From Pilatotrama ljubarskyi (Eukaryota > Basidiomycota > Agaricomycetes > Polyporales > Polyporaceae), in contig MU277671.1 of NCBI GenBank assembly GCA_022385805.1, positions 814,808 through 878,807 on the forward strand: DNA of 64,000 bases. The letters are read 5' to 3'. Both the position numbers and the translations under genes were made by a program. Numbering within the stretch: the first letter of the stretch is position 1; the number at the start of each line of letters is the position of its first letter. Below are positions 46,163-58,058 of this stretch, piece by piece. The notes under the pieces were generated by a model. It searched no databases. It was not told the DNA's origin and was given only the letters and a program-made list of their open reading frames with translations.

Positions 46163-46937
46163 GGGTAGTCAGACTCATCATGACTCCTCCGTGGACTGCG
46201 GCGTCTCCGTGCCCATCAGTCAACTGGAGACCGCGTTCCTGTAGCCGGCGACCTTCTGGCCTCGTTGAATTGGAATCATTGCCCTGTTTGTTCACGTTCC
46301 GTGCAATTCAATTCTCTCGTCATGGTTGGCTAGCACCATATGGCATGCTCGGGGACGATACCGGCAGAGTGCTCAAACATGAACGCTCCAGTAAGTATGA
46401 TCCGTTGTCTACAGCGTTTCAGGGATACGGTTCAAATAAGTCAACCGTAGCGGGAAATGACGGGTCCGGCTCGGGACATACAGCCGTCATACGCGGACAA
46501 GATGTGATATATATACAGAGACTCTGGGCATCTTATAAGTACTTTGAGCTCGAGCGCAGAGGCCTCAACACCAGAGATGTTTGCACCGCTTTCTGCCAAT
46601 CCTTGGTGTTGCCGGAACGGCACTGGCACGAGCAGACTCGTCTACAACTATAACAAGGTAAGTATCGCGCGCTTGAAAGGTTACAGATGCAAAGAAGGCC
46701 TTGTCGTCCAAACGATAGGGAGCATGTTGAGCTATTTCCTGGAGTCGAACTGTCTTGTGGAGTGTGCAGGCATCGTCGATCGGGCAGTGGATCTTGATGA
46801 GGAGCGTGGTGTAGCCATGTTACCGCACGTGCTGGATCGATGGAACATATAGCAGCTCCCGTCTCATCCTTGCTTGCAACTCTCCTCTCCGCCCTCACTA
46901 TCTCGCACGTCTTTGTCATCTCTCTCAGCCCGCAGCC
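46163..46937. other. Intergenic region upstream of Rab GDI
   Basis: 775 nt. It includes an AT run at about 46506-46515 (gatatatata) far from the GDI start and a pyrimidine-rich leader just before 46938. No gene supported. Confidence 0.5.
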
Positions 46938-48606
46938 ATGGATGAAGAATACGATGTATATATTTCGGTTCACGATGCAAGTGGCTGTAGCTAACCACAG
47001 CCATGACACAGGTTGTCGTACTCGGTACTGGTCTGACGGAATGTATCCTGTCCGGTCTTCTGTCCGTCGAGGGCAAGAAGGTCCTCCACATGGATCGGAA
47101 CGACTACTACGGCGGTGACAGTGCGAGTCTGAACCTCACCCAGGTCAGCGTTTCGGAGAAGAAGTATCAGAGTATGATCCTCATAGGTGCCTTCTATCCA
47201 GCTCTACCGCAAGTTCAGACCCGACCAGAGTCCTCCCGCTGACCTCGGACGCGACCGTGACTACGCCGTTGATCTCATTCCCAAGTTCATCATTGCCTCT
47301 GGGGAGCTTACCCGCATCCTTGTCCACACCGACGTGACGCGCTACCTCGAGTTCAAACAGATCGCCGGCAGCTTCGTGTACCGCGATGGCAAGATCTCCA
47401 AAGTCCCGTCCACTGAGATGGAGGCGGTAAAGAGCCCTCTTATGGGTCTGTTTGAGAAGCGGCGTGCGAAGAAGTTTTTCGAGTTCCTCCAGAACTGGAA
47501 GGATGAGGACCCGGCGACTCACCAGGGTGCGTCTCACCTCTTCAATCGCTTGTTTCAATCCATTCATGGCGCTGGGCAGGCATCGACTTGGACAAGCACA
47601 CGATGGCTCAAGTGTACGAGAAGTTTGGTCTCGAGCCTGGAACTCAGGACTTCATCGGACACGCCATGGCGCTCTACCTGGACGACGAGTGAGTGGGATT
47701 CGGCGTCGAATTTGACCGCCCGCTGATGTGGCGCAGCTACAAGACCAAGCCTGCACGGCCAACGTACGAGCGAATTGTGCTCTACACTTCCTCCATGGCA
47801 CGCTACGGCAAGTCGCCCTACATCTACCCCCTGTACGGTCTTGGCGAGCTCCCTCAGGCGTTCGCTCGCCTGAGTGCCATCTATGGCGGTACCTACATGC
47901 TGGACAAGCCCATCGACGAGATTGTCACCGATGCCGATGGCAAGTTCGTTGGCGTGCGGAGTGGCAATGAAACCGTCAAGGCCAAGCAGGTCGTCGGCGA
48001 CCCGAGCTACTTCGGCGCAGGCAAGTCCTCTGAGGGCGGCAAGGTCCGTGTCGTGGAGGAGGGCAAGGTCGTCCGCGCCATCTGCTTCCTCAAGCACCCC
48101 ATCCCTGGAACGGACGATGCGGATAGTGCGCAGATCATCATTCCTCAGAACCAGGTCGGCAGGCGGAACGGTACGTGTTGAAGATTAGATGTTGGATGAG
48201 ATCTGACTCGTTGTCGCGTCTAGATATCTACATCGCGATGGTGTCTTCGACGCACAATGTTTGCGCCAAGGATGTCTACGTCGCGATCGTCAGTACGGTC
48301 GTCGAGACCGATCGGCCTGAGCAGGAGATCGCTCCTGGTCTTCAACTTCTCGGCCCCATCTACGACAAGTGAGAATTTCGTCGACCCTTCTAAGGACGCT
48401 CCTGACACGTTTTCTTCAGATTCGTCTCGGTCTCCTCCTTATATACCCCTACGTCTACCGGCGAGAGCGACCAGATCTTCATCACCCGTTCCTACGACGC
48501 GACATCGCACTTCGAGACCGTCGTCGATGACGTGAAGCACGTCTGGAAGAGGATGATGGGCAAGGATCTTGAGCTGAAGAAGCGCGAGGTTGAGGTCGAA
48601 GCCTAG
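46938..48606 (+). CDS. GDI1: Rab GDP-dissociation inhibitor
   Basis: Exons 46938-46955, 47012-47143, 47202-47526, 47580-47688, 47737-48170, 48224-48368 and 48420-48606 give 449 residues, normal GDI length. [20 protein letters not shown] and [15 protein letters not shown] are the sequence-conserved region 1 shared with REP/CHM. Later come [40 protein letters not shown] (SCR3B), GGTYMLDKP and the C-terminal [13 protein letters not shown] extracts prenylated GDP-Rab proteins from membranes and recycles them; it is usually single-copy and essential in fungi. The first exon is 18 nt and encodes only MDEEYD. Confidence 0.96.
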
Positions 48607-48840
48607 ACATGTCCCGGCTAGCTCCTCTCTTCCCGTCTCTGCCCCTACCAAGTTTTTTCTTTTCTCGGAGTCCCTTTTACTCGGATATGCCTAGTTGAAT
48701 TCATTGTGTATAAGATGTAGGAAGACCATCACATCGCTGTACTTGTCGTGCAATGCATCTGTCTGCCGTTCCCGCTCTAAGTCACGAAATTGAACGCGAC
48801 CAATATACATCGGCGAGATCTACAGAACACTACTAGGGTA

Positions 48841-51800
48841 TCAGAAGAACGCATTCATGTCGAACTCAGGCACTTTGACATCCTGCTTGGCAGACTTCAT
48901 CAAGCTGCCGAGGCCAGCCTTGCGAGCTATCAAATCTCTTTCGTCCTTCAACTCTTCCCTGGTGGCCTGCGGGGGTGGGGACGCAGCACGCGAGGGAGAG
49001 CGCGAAGGCGATGCTCGCCGTGTGGGAGGCGCGGTGGTGACGTCGATGTCGATCAAGATGGAGGATTTGCGGCGGAGGGCAGGCTCCAATGCGAAGCGTG
49101 TCGATACGGGACTTGGAGGGCGCAGCGCAGCGCGGCTGTCCCGCATAACTGTAGATGGTCTCTGAAACGACCACGAGCGGACAAGGTCCAGTGCGAGGAC
49201 GTGGCAGCCTGTCGAGACCGGTCAGTGTGTAGGTGGGTTCAGGCGGGGAGGACCGCTTACCCATCTTGCAGAACACTCGAGCGATCTGGAGAACGAAGTT
49301 GAACTCGGTGCGGCCTGAGATCTCGCTCGTGCCTTGAGCAGTCTGCAGAGTCTTCGACTTCAGCTGCGAGAACAGCAATGCCAGGCTGGGATCGTCGTAA
49401 TGAGGATCTCCGATCTCAGTAATCTGCGCATCGACAACAGAAGCCATGTCTTGCAACGGCATCTGAGCAGAGTAGTTGGTCACAATGGGCACACACGGTT
49501 AGGAGAGATTCGGACGTACCACCAGTATCCGAACCGCCAAGTCGCGTCTATGGAGCATCCAGAACGCCCAGCTGGCTAGATATCGGTTGCCTTCCTTGAA
49601 CGCAAGCGGGATCACGGTATCGTTCAGTATAGCCCGGAGCACAGGCCCATCGTCGCCTTGCTCGACTACACGTGCCAGCGCAACCGCTAGTTGCCAGTCG
49701 GAGAGGTTCTTGAGACAGACGTTCACCGCGTCCTTGAGACTGCCACCGAGCAAGAAGAATGCAGCTGCATACTCTGTGGATTGTTTAGACAAGTGGAGAG
49801 ACAGTATCACAGAGGGAGCCGCGTACCAAACCGCCGCTTGCTCAAGAGTGCAAACGCGTTCTTCAAAGCCGCAGTACGCCAGCGGGGCTCCTTGAAGTCG
49901 TTATTCAGGAACTTGAGCATGGGCTGCTGCTCCTTATGCCATGCTGCCTGCCTCCATAGTCCATGTACGAGCTTGACTTTGCCGAGCGCAAAGTAGAACA
50001 GGCTGCACGCTGTTGGGTCCCGGACATCTCCGGCCATGTACTCGTTCCGCGCAACTACTTCCAAGTGGGCGCGCTTTTTGCGCGGGAGTCACCAACATGT
50101 TCCAAGGACAGAGAAGCAAGGCTCACCATAGCATCTGTAGACCGCATCCAGACGAACACCCCTAATGCGCGAGCATCAGGCCAGCACATTTTCCCGCCGC
50201 ATGCTGCCACACTTGTGGATAGCAGCACCTCTTGGCTGTCGCTGTGGAACGCCCAAATCATGTCGCGATAGCGCAGCCGCTCTCGCCGCTTGAGCTGCAG
50301 AGTGGGAGCTGTACCGTTCGTCGGCGAAGCAGGGCTGCTGGGTTCGGACGCGCGGCGGTTGAGAATGTAGAAGCTTCGCATTGAGATGAGGTAGCGCAAG
50401 CCGTTCGGGTCCAGGGCACGACGCTGCTCTTCAATCTAGGGGAAGGTTTCAGAACTCAGCGAAGCACACTGTATGCGGCAGAAGCATACTTCGAGCGCTG
50501 TCTGTATGAGCACGAGCAATGACGCATTCTCGCTAGGGGTCAGATGCAATATAGGCTTCTCTTCGAAGTGGTCTAACAGCTTCTGTACGACGGATGGAGA
50601 GAAGGGATCCTCTTCCTCTCTATGGGGTGGAGATCAGGATACGCATATATGTGCTAATATAAGTGCGACTTGCTCGTCTTTCCCCTCGGGAATATCGAAG
50701 AGCAAAGAATACTTCGGCCTATGCGGTACATTCGTCTGCGGTACCGTGTCAATCCTCTATGATGGGATGGAGAATGTGACCACGAACCGCCCTCGCCTCC
50801 TCATCCCTTTGTAGGAACTTCTCGATGGGAAGAGTTTCCCAGTCGTGGATGTCTCGTCCGAACTCGACGTTGCGCGCAAGGTTGACGATGATGCTCTTCA
50901 CGAGCTCGATCTTCTCTGTACTAACAGTCAGCAGCCCTTCTCTGCGTGTATATGCGCCGCATGACATACCCCATAACAGACATTGCAGGATCATCTGCGG
51001 ATGATACTCGTCCAGCGGGCCGTTCAACCTCGCAACGTGCTCGAACAAGCTCTCCTCACTCGCCTCACTCTCCTTCTCACTTTTCTCCAACCTCTTCTGT
51101 CCAAACATGAATAAGAGATGTCCCGCGCCCACGAGCAGCGTTCCCCTCGCCAGCCATATCGAGTCGCTGATCGGGTGCGGGACCATTCCGCCCATGTCGA
51201 TCTTCCAGCACACGCTCCACCCGGGGGTCTCGTCAAAGTACGTCGCGCGCTGCTGGCACAGCAGTTCGACGCGGTGCGCGAATCCGACTGCGAGGATGGA
51301 CTGTCCGTCTGGCGTCGCGGTCCAGTCGAGGTCGTTAATCGGGTCTGAGAGGACTTGGCGGTACTCGAGTCCGAGTGCGAATTCGGACTCTTTCGAGTCC
51401 CAGATAGTGAGCTCTTCCCCCTCCGGAGTGGGGACGACTGGCGAGAAGAAGTGTTAGCCACTGTATCGCGTGATGGGCGAATGTCGTTGAAGCTCACTCA
51501 GAACAGACTTCTTGGCGGAGCTGCACCGCGCCATGCTCAGCCCCTTCCGCCCTGTCCTCACTTCACCTGTACACTTCCACACTACCTTCTGACCTTCGCG
51601 CCCTCTCATCTTCTCCGCGACACCATTCGCGCGGTCCGTTTGCCCATCTGTGGCGGGTTCCCGCTGTCCATCTAGGCTACCCTCCGGTACCCAGAACGCT
51701 AACTCCCCTTCCTCGGACACACTCAGGAGCACGTCGTGCACCTGAGCTACACCACGGGCGCCTGAGCCGTACTGTCCGACCCAGGCCATCGGGTCCACCG

Positions 51801-53873
51801 GTAGGATTCGCTTCGGCGGTGCTGGAAGAGGTAATGAGGACTCGGAGATCAAGGTGAGGGAGGTGCTATCTCCGGAAATGGTAGCGGAGATGATCACGAC
51901 GGTGTAGGAGGCGGTGATGCCGATGAGGGTGCGATACGGACTGGAGACGGAGGGCGAAGAAAGGGCGAAGAGGGAAGTTAGCGGTGGTACTTGGAGAGTG
52001 GCAGGCGGGACTGTTCGCAGTGTGAGGAGGTTGTTTGAGGAGGAGTATGTGACGAAACGTCGGCCTGCGATAATGCACCGTGAGCATCATTGCCGAAGCC
52101 CACCCCGCGCAGTGCACTCACCCGCGTCGAAGACCACGAACTGGTCCACTCGCTCCGGACCCGCCGTCCACCGTCCCTTCCTCACCAATCTCCCCGTCCG
52201 AGCCCAATCAAAGTTCCACACTTCGCCAGACCCGTCCGACCTGAGCGCGCCGACACCCTCGCCGTTCGGCGTCCTCATGAAGCGCACCACCTCCGCCCTC
52301 GAGTCCTCTCGCGCATCTGCGTCCGCGTGCTCCGCTCCAGATGCAACCAGCTTCAACCCGTCCGCGCGCGCGTCAAAGAACGGTAGGATGGCGAGTTCGT
52401 ATGACTTCAGGGGAGGAGAAGTGACGAGGGTCAGTGATGTGCGGCCGGGATTCGGGACGATGTACAGATGCGCTGGAGGCCCGGAGAGGACTCCAGAGGC
52501 GGACTGGAGGAGCGTGAACTGTTTCAGAAGAGTCGGAGGGCGACGATCGATATTCTAGAGGTATGTCAGGGGTGATTCGGCGGTACGAAGGGCGCATGAC
52601 GTACCGCGACTGCCTGCACGACCAGCGACCCATCGCCCAGTACGCGGAGGAAGATATCCCAGCCCTCTTCGGTGATATCATGTATGCGCCGCCGTCGCGC
52701 ATCGTCCTCCCTGCTCTGAGACTGCTCCAGAACAGACTTCAAGGCCGCGTTCAGAACTTCACGATCGAGGCGGAAAACGCTAGAATTGGTCTCTTGCGAG
52801 GCCACGGAGAATGGAAGTGAGGAAAAGGTGTCAAGGGCAGAGTGCAGTTGGAGGTACTGGGGCGCATCGAGGACTGGGAGGAATATGCGCAGGGTAGCGT
52901 CGGTGGTGATGGTGTATAGTATAGGGTCATCTCTGGATTGCGTATTCAGAGGCGCAAAACACAGCAAGCTGCGCCTACTCACCTGCTCGAGCTAGGGGAA
53001 TTGCGCCATATAAGGTCGGTGACAGGCCGCGGATGTGAGATGGCTTGCGTCTGGCGTCCGGTTGTTGTGAGGTAAATGTGGACTACATTGTCGTACTGTA
53101 GTGCAACGTTGGATATTATCGCCGACCGGACTGGGATTGCAGGACTTACCAGGGATGTGGCGGCGATGTACATTAGAGATGGCGAGAATCGCACGCGTGA
53201 TAGGGACGGCACACTGTTCAATAGATGAGAAATGTAGATACATAGTACTATGTCGAGATCTGATGCATACGTGGTAGACCACTTGAGTGACCAAGTAGGC
53301 AAGTCATTCTCTAGGATGAGAGTGTACACGGAGAGACTAGAGTGTGTCCCCACGGCGAGCAGACCTGGAGGAGGTGAGGCAGGGACGGCGAAGGGAAGGT
53401 AAGTAATTACCGGATGTGCAGCTCAGGGCCGTGATGTGCAGATCATCTGGTAGGAGAAGCGAAGAGTGCACTCGCCAGTAGTCGTACTGTTTCCCTGATA
53501 GAGACCAGACGACGACACGATGACCTAGAGAGGCTACCACCTGCTCGCGTGAAGGGGAGGATCGCCAGCAGGAGCGCAAACACTCATACCAGTTTCATGC
53601 CATTCTCTACGGTCAAGCATTGTATTGACTGAGGGGCATGCCGGGTAGACGGGAAGACCTCCCAGAAGGCCAGGGCGCGGAGGAAGGCCAGATTGCGCGC
53701 ATTGAGCACGACGATGGAGTCCGCAAACGGATATAACTGGAAGCCGCACGTAAGAAGGCATGTTATAGCTGTCGAATGCGGAGAAGACTCGCCAGCAACG
53801 TCTCGCGAGGCAGATGGAGGAACTGCAGGCTGGAAGAGGGGCAGCCGGCGTATGCCTGGGTGAGGTCCAGCAT
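48841..53873 (-). CDS. RAV1: Rav1, RAVE complex subunit (V-ATPase assembly; rabconnectin family)
   Basis: Minus strand, ATG at 53873, stop at 48841-48843, more than 1,200 residues in many short exons. The N-terminus (MLDLTQAYAGCPSSSLQFLH; YPFADSIVVLNARNLAFLRA; VVASLGHRVVVWSLSGKQYD) is the start of a WD40 propeller pair, and later blocks include DLDWTATPDGQSILAVGF and SIWLARGTLLVGAGHLLFMF. The C-terminal Rav1 domain contains ALKNAFALLSKRRFEYAAAF, FLLGGSLKDAVNVCLKNL, DWQLAVALARVVEQ, NDTVIPLAFKEGNRYLASW and SWAFWMLHRRDLAVRIL. RAVE reassembles the V1 and V0 sectors of the vacuolar ATPase after glucose signals, on vacuole and endosome membranes. Intron 1 (53792-53737) has a GC donor that is required by the frame. 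The gene converges with GDI, about 230 nt between stops. Confidence 0.9.
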
Positions 53874-54288
53874 TATCTGGCTAGAACGAGGCGTAGGATA
53901 GCCGTCACAGCAGAGGTCTAAGTCTAGCCTAGTATTCTTCGCAAACAGAGCCTAGTGCAGCAGCAGCATTTTCGCGACAGAACGAGAGAGATCTCAGAGA
54001 GCCACAGCTGAAAGGAGAGCACAGATGCAGTCCGCAGTACGCTAGACGCCCGATCAGGCCTGGGCGCTTGTCCCCACGTGGGAGCCATGCGCAGGCCGGA
54101 CGTCATTTCAGCGCACTCGGCGAGCCTGCACGGCTCTTGAACGCAGTTGCGCGCAGCGGCACACCACAGCCGTCCTCTTCCGCACGTCCACCTCCGCCTC
54201 CTCGTCTCTGGTCATCGGCGTATATATCCTGGATAGCCTCGCATTGCTCTCGTATCTTACTCTGCGCTGAAGTCGCAACTTACTCGCT
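53874..54288. other. Divergent promoter, RAV1 / FAS1-domain gene
   Basis: 415 nt with a TATA motif at 54221-54227 on the plus-strand side and none obvious on the RAV1 side. No exons. Confidence 0.55.
54221..54227 (+). promoter_or_regulatory. TATA box candidate, FAS1-domain gene
   Basis: TATATAT 62-68 nt upstream of the ATG at 54289. Confidence 0.5.
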
Positions 54289-57163
54289 ATGCGGCCGTGG
54301 GCATGCATTCCACTCGGACTTCTCGCCTTCATTCCCCTCGCCGCTCCGGCTCAATTACCCCTGCACCAGGCAGCACCCAGCATCCAGTCTTTCACCATCC
54401 TGGAAGGGCTTTATGCTGATCCTGACTATGAGTCGCTCATCAAGCTCCTGCAGCGCGCCAAGCTCATCCCCACCCTTTCCAAGTTGAATGGCACCACATT
54501 CTTTGCACCCACCAACGACGCCATCAAGCGTCACTCCTCCTCCAATGTGCTCTGGGAACGTGCTCTAGACGACAGTGCAGCGGGACTACCTGACAACCTC
54601 CAACTCCGTCTGCGTCAGGAGCTCTTCTACCATCTCCTTAACTATACCCTCCCGATCATCCCAACGGAACAAACGCCACAGGAGCACAAGACTCTGCTCT
54701 ACCCTCGGGATACCACAGAGCCGCCAACCCAGGAGCCTCCTCCGTACCCTCCATGGATGCCTATACCGAACGGCACGCTGGGCACCGAACCCCAACGCCT
54801 CCGCCTGTCCTACCGGGACAACGCCGTGAGGGCCGGAGTCGACGCGTCTGGGAAGGATGGAGTCAAGGCAATCAAGGACCCGGTCGAAGCCGCGAACGGG
54901 TTGCTTTTGGGACTCGAGGAAGTCCTCGAAATGCCGCCGGACCTGGGTAAGCCGACGATCCCTGCTGCCGATCCCTCGCGGGCATGTTCCTGAGAACTTA
55001 TTCTCGAGGACATTACAGCTACGGTCATATCTCGCCATCCGCAGTTATCTTATTTCTCTAGGATACTCACGCCGGAGATGGCGAGGTTCTTGAACGACAC
55101 CCCGACCTTGACCTTGTTCCTACCCGTGGACGATGCCTGGCAAGCATTGCCGACCTGGGAACGGGTGTACTTGGAGACCGATTTTGCGTTAGACGACTTG
55201 AAACTCATATTCAACTTGCACGCGGTGGTTCCTAACGAGGTCAGGTGGTCGGACTCTTTCACCAAGGAGGCGGTCAAACGTAGGCGTTGTGGTCTAGAGA
55301 GAGACGTCCATTCACTGACGGCGCGATGTTAGTCCCTACAATTCACGGCCGCGAGCTTGAGATCGTACCAATGGAAGAGAACAAAGTCAAGGTGTCTGAC
55401 GCAGAGCTCGTTGAACGCGACATTTACGCATCAAATGGCGTCCTTCACACGGTCTCGTCCCTACTCATCCCTGAGGGGGCTATCAAACACACTCCGGAGA
55501 AGTATCTACTCGGCCTGAACTGCACCGAATTCGTGTCCCTCATCCACTCCGTCAACCTGACGTACCTTATCAATGATCCGGATTCCAAGTACACCATTCT
55601 CGCGCCGCGCGACGACGTTTTGAAGCTGTTCGGGCACCACGAGCTCCCGCATCGCGGGAGCGAAGAATTGAAGCGCGTCCTGGAATACCACTTCCTCCCG
55701 GGCAAGTGGTTTCCGACGAAGCTAGAGGACGGCATGCTCATCGAGACTGCGCTGTCGGAGCCCGGCTTGAACGGAGATCTTCAAGTCCTGGCGATCGAGG
55801 TCACTGACGAGGGGAAAAAGAAGGACCAGTTCAAGGCGATCAGATTCGCCGGTGCGGGTGTCATGGGTGAACCAGGTGCACGATCTCTGCTATTCCCGCG
55901 CAACTCATGCTGACTGCAGCAACAGTGGAGATCAACAACACGGTCATCTACTTTGTTTCGCGCCCTTTGGTCCCTCCGGCAGACGTGATGGAGACTGCTC
56001 TGCCGAACCTCGACCTCTCTACCTTCGTCGCCGGGATCTTTTCCACCAATCTCGCCGAGACGCTCAAGTCGACGCCCAAGATCACGCTGCTCATGCCGCC
56101 GAATCCCGCTTTTGAGCGTCTGGGACTTCTTGTCAGCAACTATCTGGTCTCGTCATCGTCCAAGGCGGACCTGGAGCGCGTCATCCGACACCACGCCGTA
56201 GTCGGCGTCGAGTATGCTGACGCGCTGGTCAATGGCTCTCAACGCACTTTCGGCACGCTCGAGGGCTCCGACTTGCACGTCGAGCGGCGTGGTTCCAACC
56301 GCACGGCTTTCTTCACGCCCAGCGGTGGATGGGCGGACATGCAATCTGAGCTGCAGCCCCTCAATATGCTCACGCAGACGGGTGTGATCCACCAGGTCTC
56401 GGACATCATGATCCCGCGCTCCGTGCACCTCACTGTGGGGAAGCTCGTCAGGGCGGCGAAGGGCACGACCATGACGACTATGATGGTGAAGGCTGGTCTC
56501 GGCTGGATCCTCAATGGAACCGCACCTCCCGAAGGCTCGCGCTGGGCGGAGATGGGCCTGAAGGGATCCGGGTGGACCCTCCTCTGCCCGACAGACGACG
56601 CGTTCAAGAAGGTCAACCTCACAGACCTCTACGCTAACGAAGACCGTCTCCAGGCGATCGTCTCGCAGCACCTCATCCCCACCCCACCCAAATCGTCCTC
56701 CCCTCCGACGGGCTCGGGCTCGCTCGCTGTGATCGACGCGCTCGTGAACAACCGGCCGCTGCCCCTGGACGACTCCGCGACGTACACGACGCTGCAAAGC
56801 GCAGGGTCCGCATACGGGGACGTGATCGTGCGCGTGCTCGACGGGGCGGACGGTGGCACGGTCATCGGGATCAAGGGCGCACGCGGGCGCGACGGCGCGC
56901 AGGACTGGGCGCGCGTCGTCGCGTGGGGCCGCTCGACGACGGGCGACGGGTCCGGGGGCGTCGTGCAGATCGACAGGCTCCTGGTGCCGTACACGCCGTC
57001 GTGGTACGTGGAGTACGGCGGGCCGGTCGCTGTGGGCGTGGGCGGGGTTGTGGTGATCGTGCTGTTCTTCCTGGGCGTGAGGTGGATGTGGAGGCGGGAC
57101 ACGACGGAGGCGACGTACGAGCCTATCGGCGGGTTCGGGCACGATGACTCGGACGACTCGTAG
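54289..57163 (+). CDS. FAS1 (fasciclin)-domain type I membrane protein
   Basis: Exons 54289-54946, 55019-55279, 55333-55875 and 55926-57163 give 899 residues. A signal peptide (MRPWACIPLGLLAFIPLAAP) is followed by about four FAS1-like units. Their signatures include KLNGTTFFAPTNDAIKRH, LTLFLPVDDAWQALP, YTILAPRDDVLKLFG, ITLLMPPNPAFERLG and WTLLCPTDDAFKKVNLTDLY, with companion H-box-like stretches (YHLLNYTLPI, ILTPEMARFL, VLEYHFLPGKW, VIRHHAVVGVEY, IVSQHLIPTPP). One transmembrane span lies at about 855-876 (VAVGVGGVVVIVLFFLGVRW), then a short acidic tail (GHDDSDDS). Several NxS/T sites are present. FAS1 proteins mediate adhesion or occur on vacuolar/ER membranes in fungi; cell-surface versus endomembrane location cannot be decided. 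Exon joins keep the frame throughout. Confidence 0.9.
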
Positions 57164-57908
57164 GAAAGCTGGCGGTTTAGATTCAAGCGATGTGAAGCGG
57201 ACGGGACGCTTGGACGGTCGGAAGGTCGGAAGGAGATTGCTTACCTCGTACACGTTATTCTGCGCTATATGATAGACAAACTTTGGATGGATACGAGCTT
57301 TCTGGTACTGTAGAGTAGCTAATGCTAGGCAGAACGTCCCTTGGTATATATGTGCTATTATGATTCACCAGCAAATCTTCAGCGGACAGTGCTGCGTTTC
57401 TTCCGACTCATCTGCACGCCTGCAGCCTCCGAGTCTCGGCGCGACGTCGGCGGCTGTGTAGGTTGCTACATAGCTGCTGCGGCAAGCTTTGTCGTACCGT
57501 TATGTCGAGCCTTGTCCTATCCTACTACTCTTGAATGCCCACGCATGCAACCCCGCATGACCATCCCGGAAATCTCGCGGGGCGGGGCGTTTTGCAGTGG
57601 CATCCACGACGGCTGTGCCAGGAGGCGATCGACAATCGGCTGGTCCAACGCCGCCAATTCCGTTTCGTACCATTGGTCGCTACCCCGCATATCCCCGCGT
57701 TCAATTGACGAAATGACGATGGTGGAGAACCGACCAGTGCGGGGAACGAGCGGAAAGCTTGTGAACGGAGGCAACCTGGCAGCCTAGTTCTACGTAGGTA
57801 TGCCGGCGGGAGGTGCTATCAGTACTGCCATGTAACCGGTGTAACCTTGCATGCACTTATCTGATTATTTAGACAACGCGGCAAGACGCGACCCCCGCAC
57901 GCGTTTTA

Positions 57909-57924
57909 GCGCCTATATAGGCGC
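57909..57924. promoter_or_regulatory. Perfect 16-bp palindrome upstream of CRC1
   Basis: GCGCCTATATAGGCGC is its own reverse complement. It ends 6 nt before a TATAAAT box and about 135 nt upstream of the CRC1 ATG, so it may be a site for a dimeric regulator or a second TATA element. Confidence 0.5.
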
Positions 57925-57930
57925 GCGCCC

Positions 57931-57938
57931 CTATAAAT
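57931..57938 (+). promoter_or_regulatory. TATA box candidate, CRC1
   Basis: CTATAAAT 121-128 nt upstream of the start codon at 58059. Confidence 0.55.
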
Positions 57939-58058
57939 CACGCGCCATCGCGCCAAGGCAGGCGCACCAGCTCGCCGGACTCGTCCTTATAGCGCGCCCT
58001 CGCTCTCTCCTCTCCGTCCACCTCGCCATCCACACCGCCCGACGCCGGAGATACAAAG

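Larger units (their letters stand above)
57164..58058. other. Intergenic: promoter region of the carnitine carrier, with a 16-bp palindrome
   Basis: About 895 nt. The proximal part holds the palindrome at 57909-57924, a TATA box at 57931-57938 and a CT-rich leader. The open frames at 57341-57787 show no domain. Confidence 0.55.

Noticed and set aside
56153..57253. 366-codon minus-strand open frame
   Set aside because: Antisense shadow of the last FAS1-gene exon; its Arg/His/Pro-rich composition is typical of a complementary frame.
57341..57787. 148-codon frame upstream of CRC1
   Set aside because: No recognisable features and no supporting splice structure.
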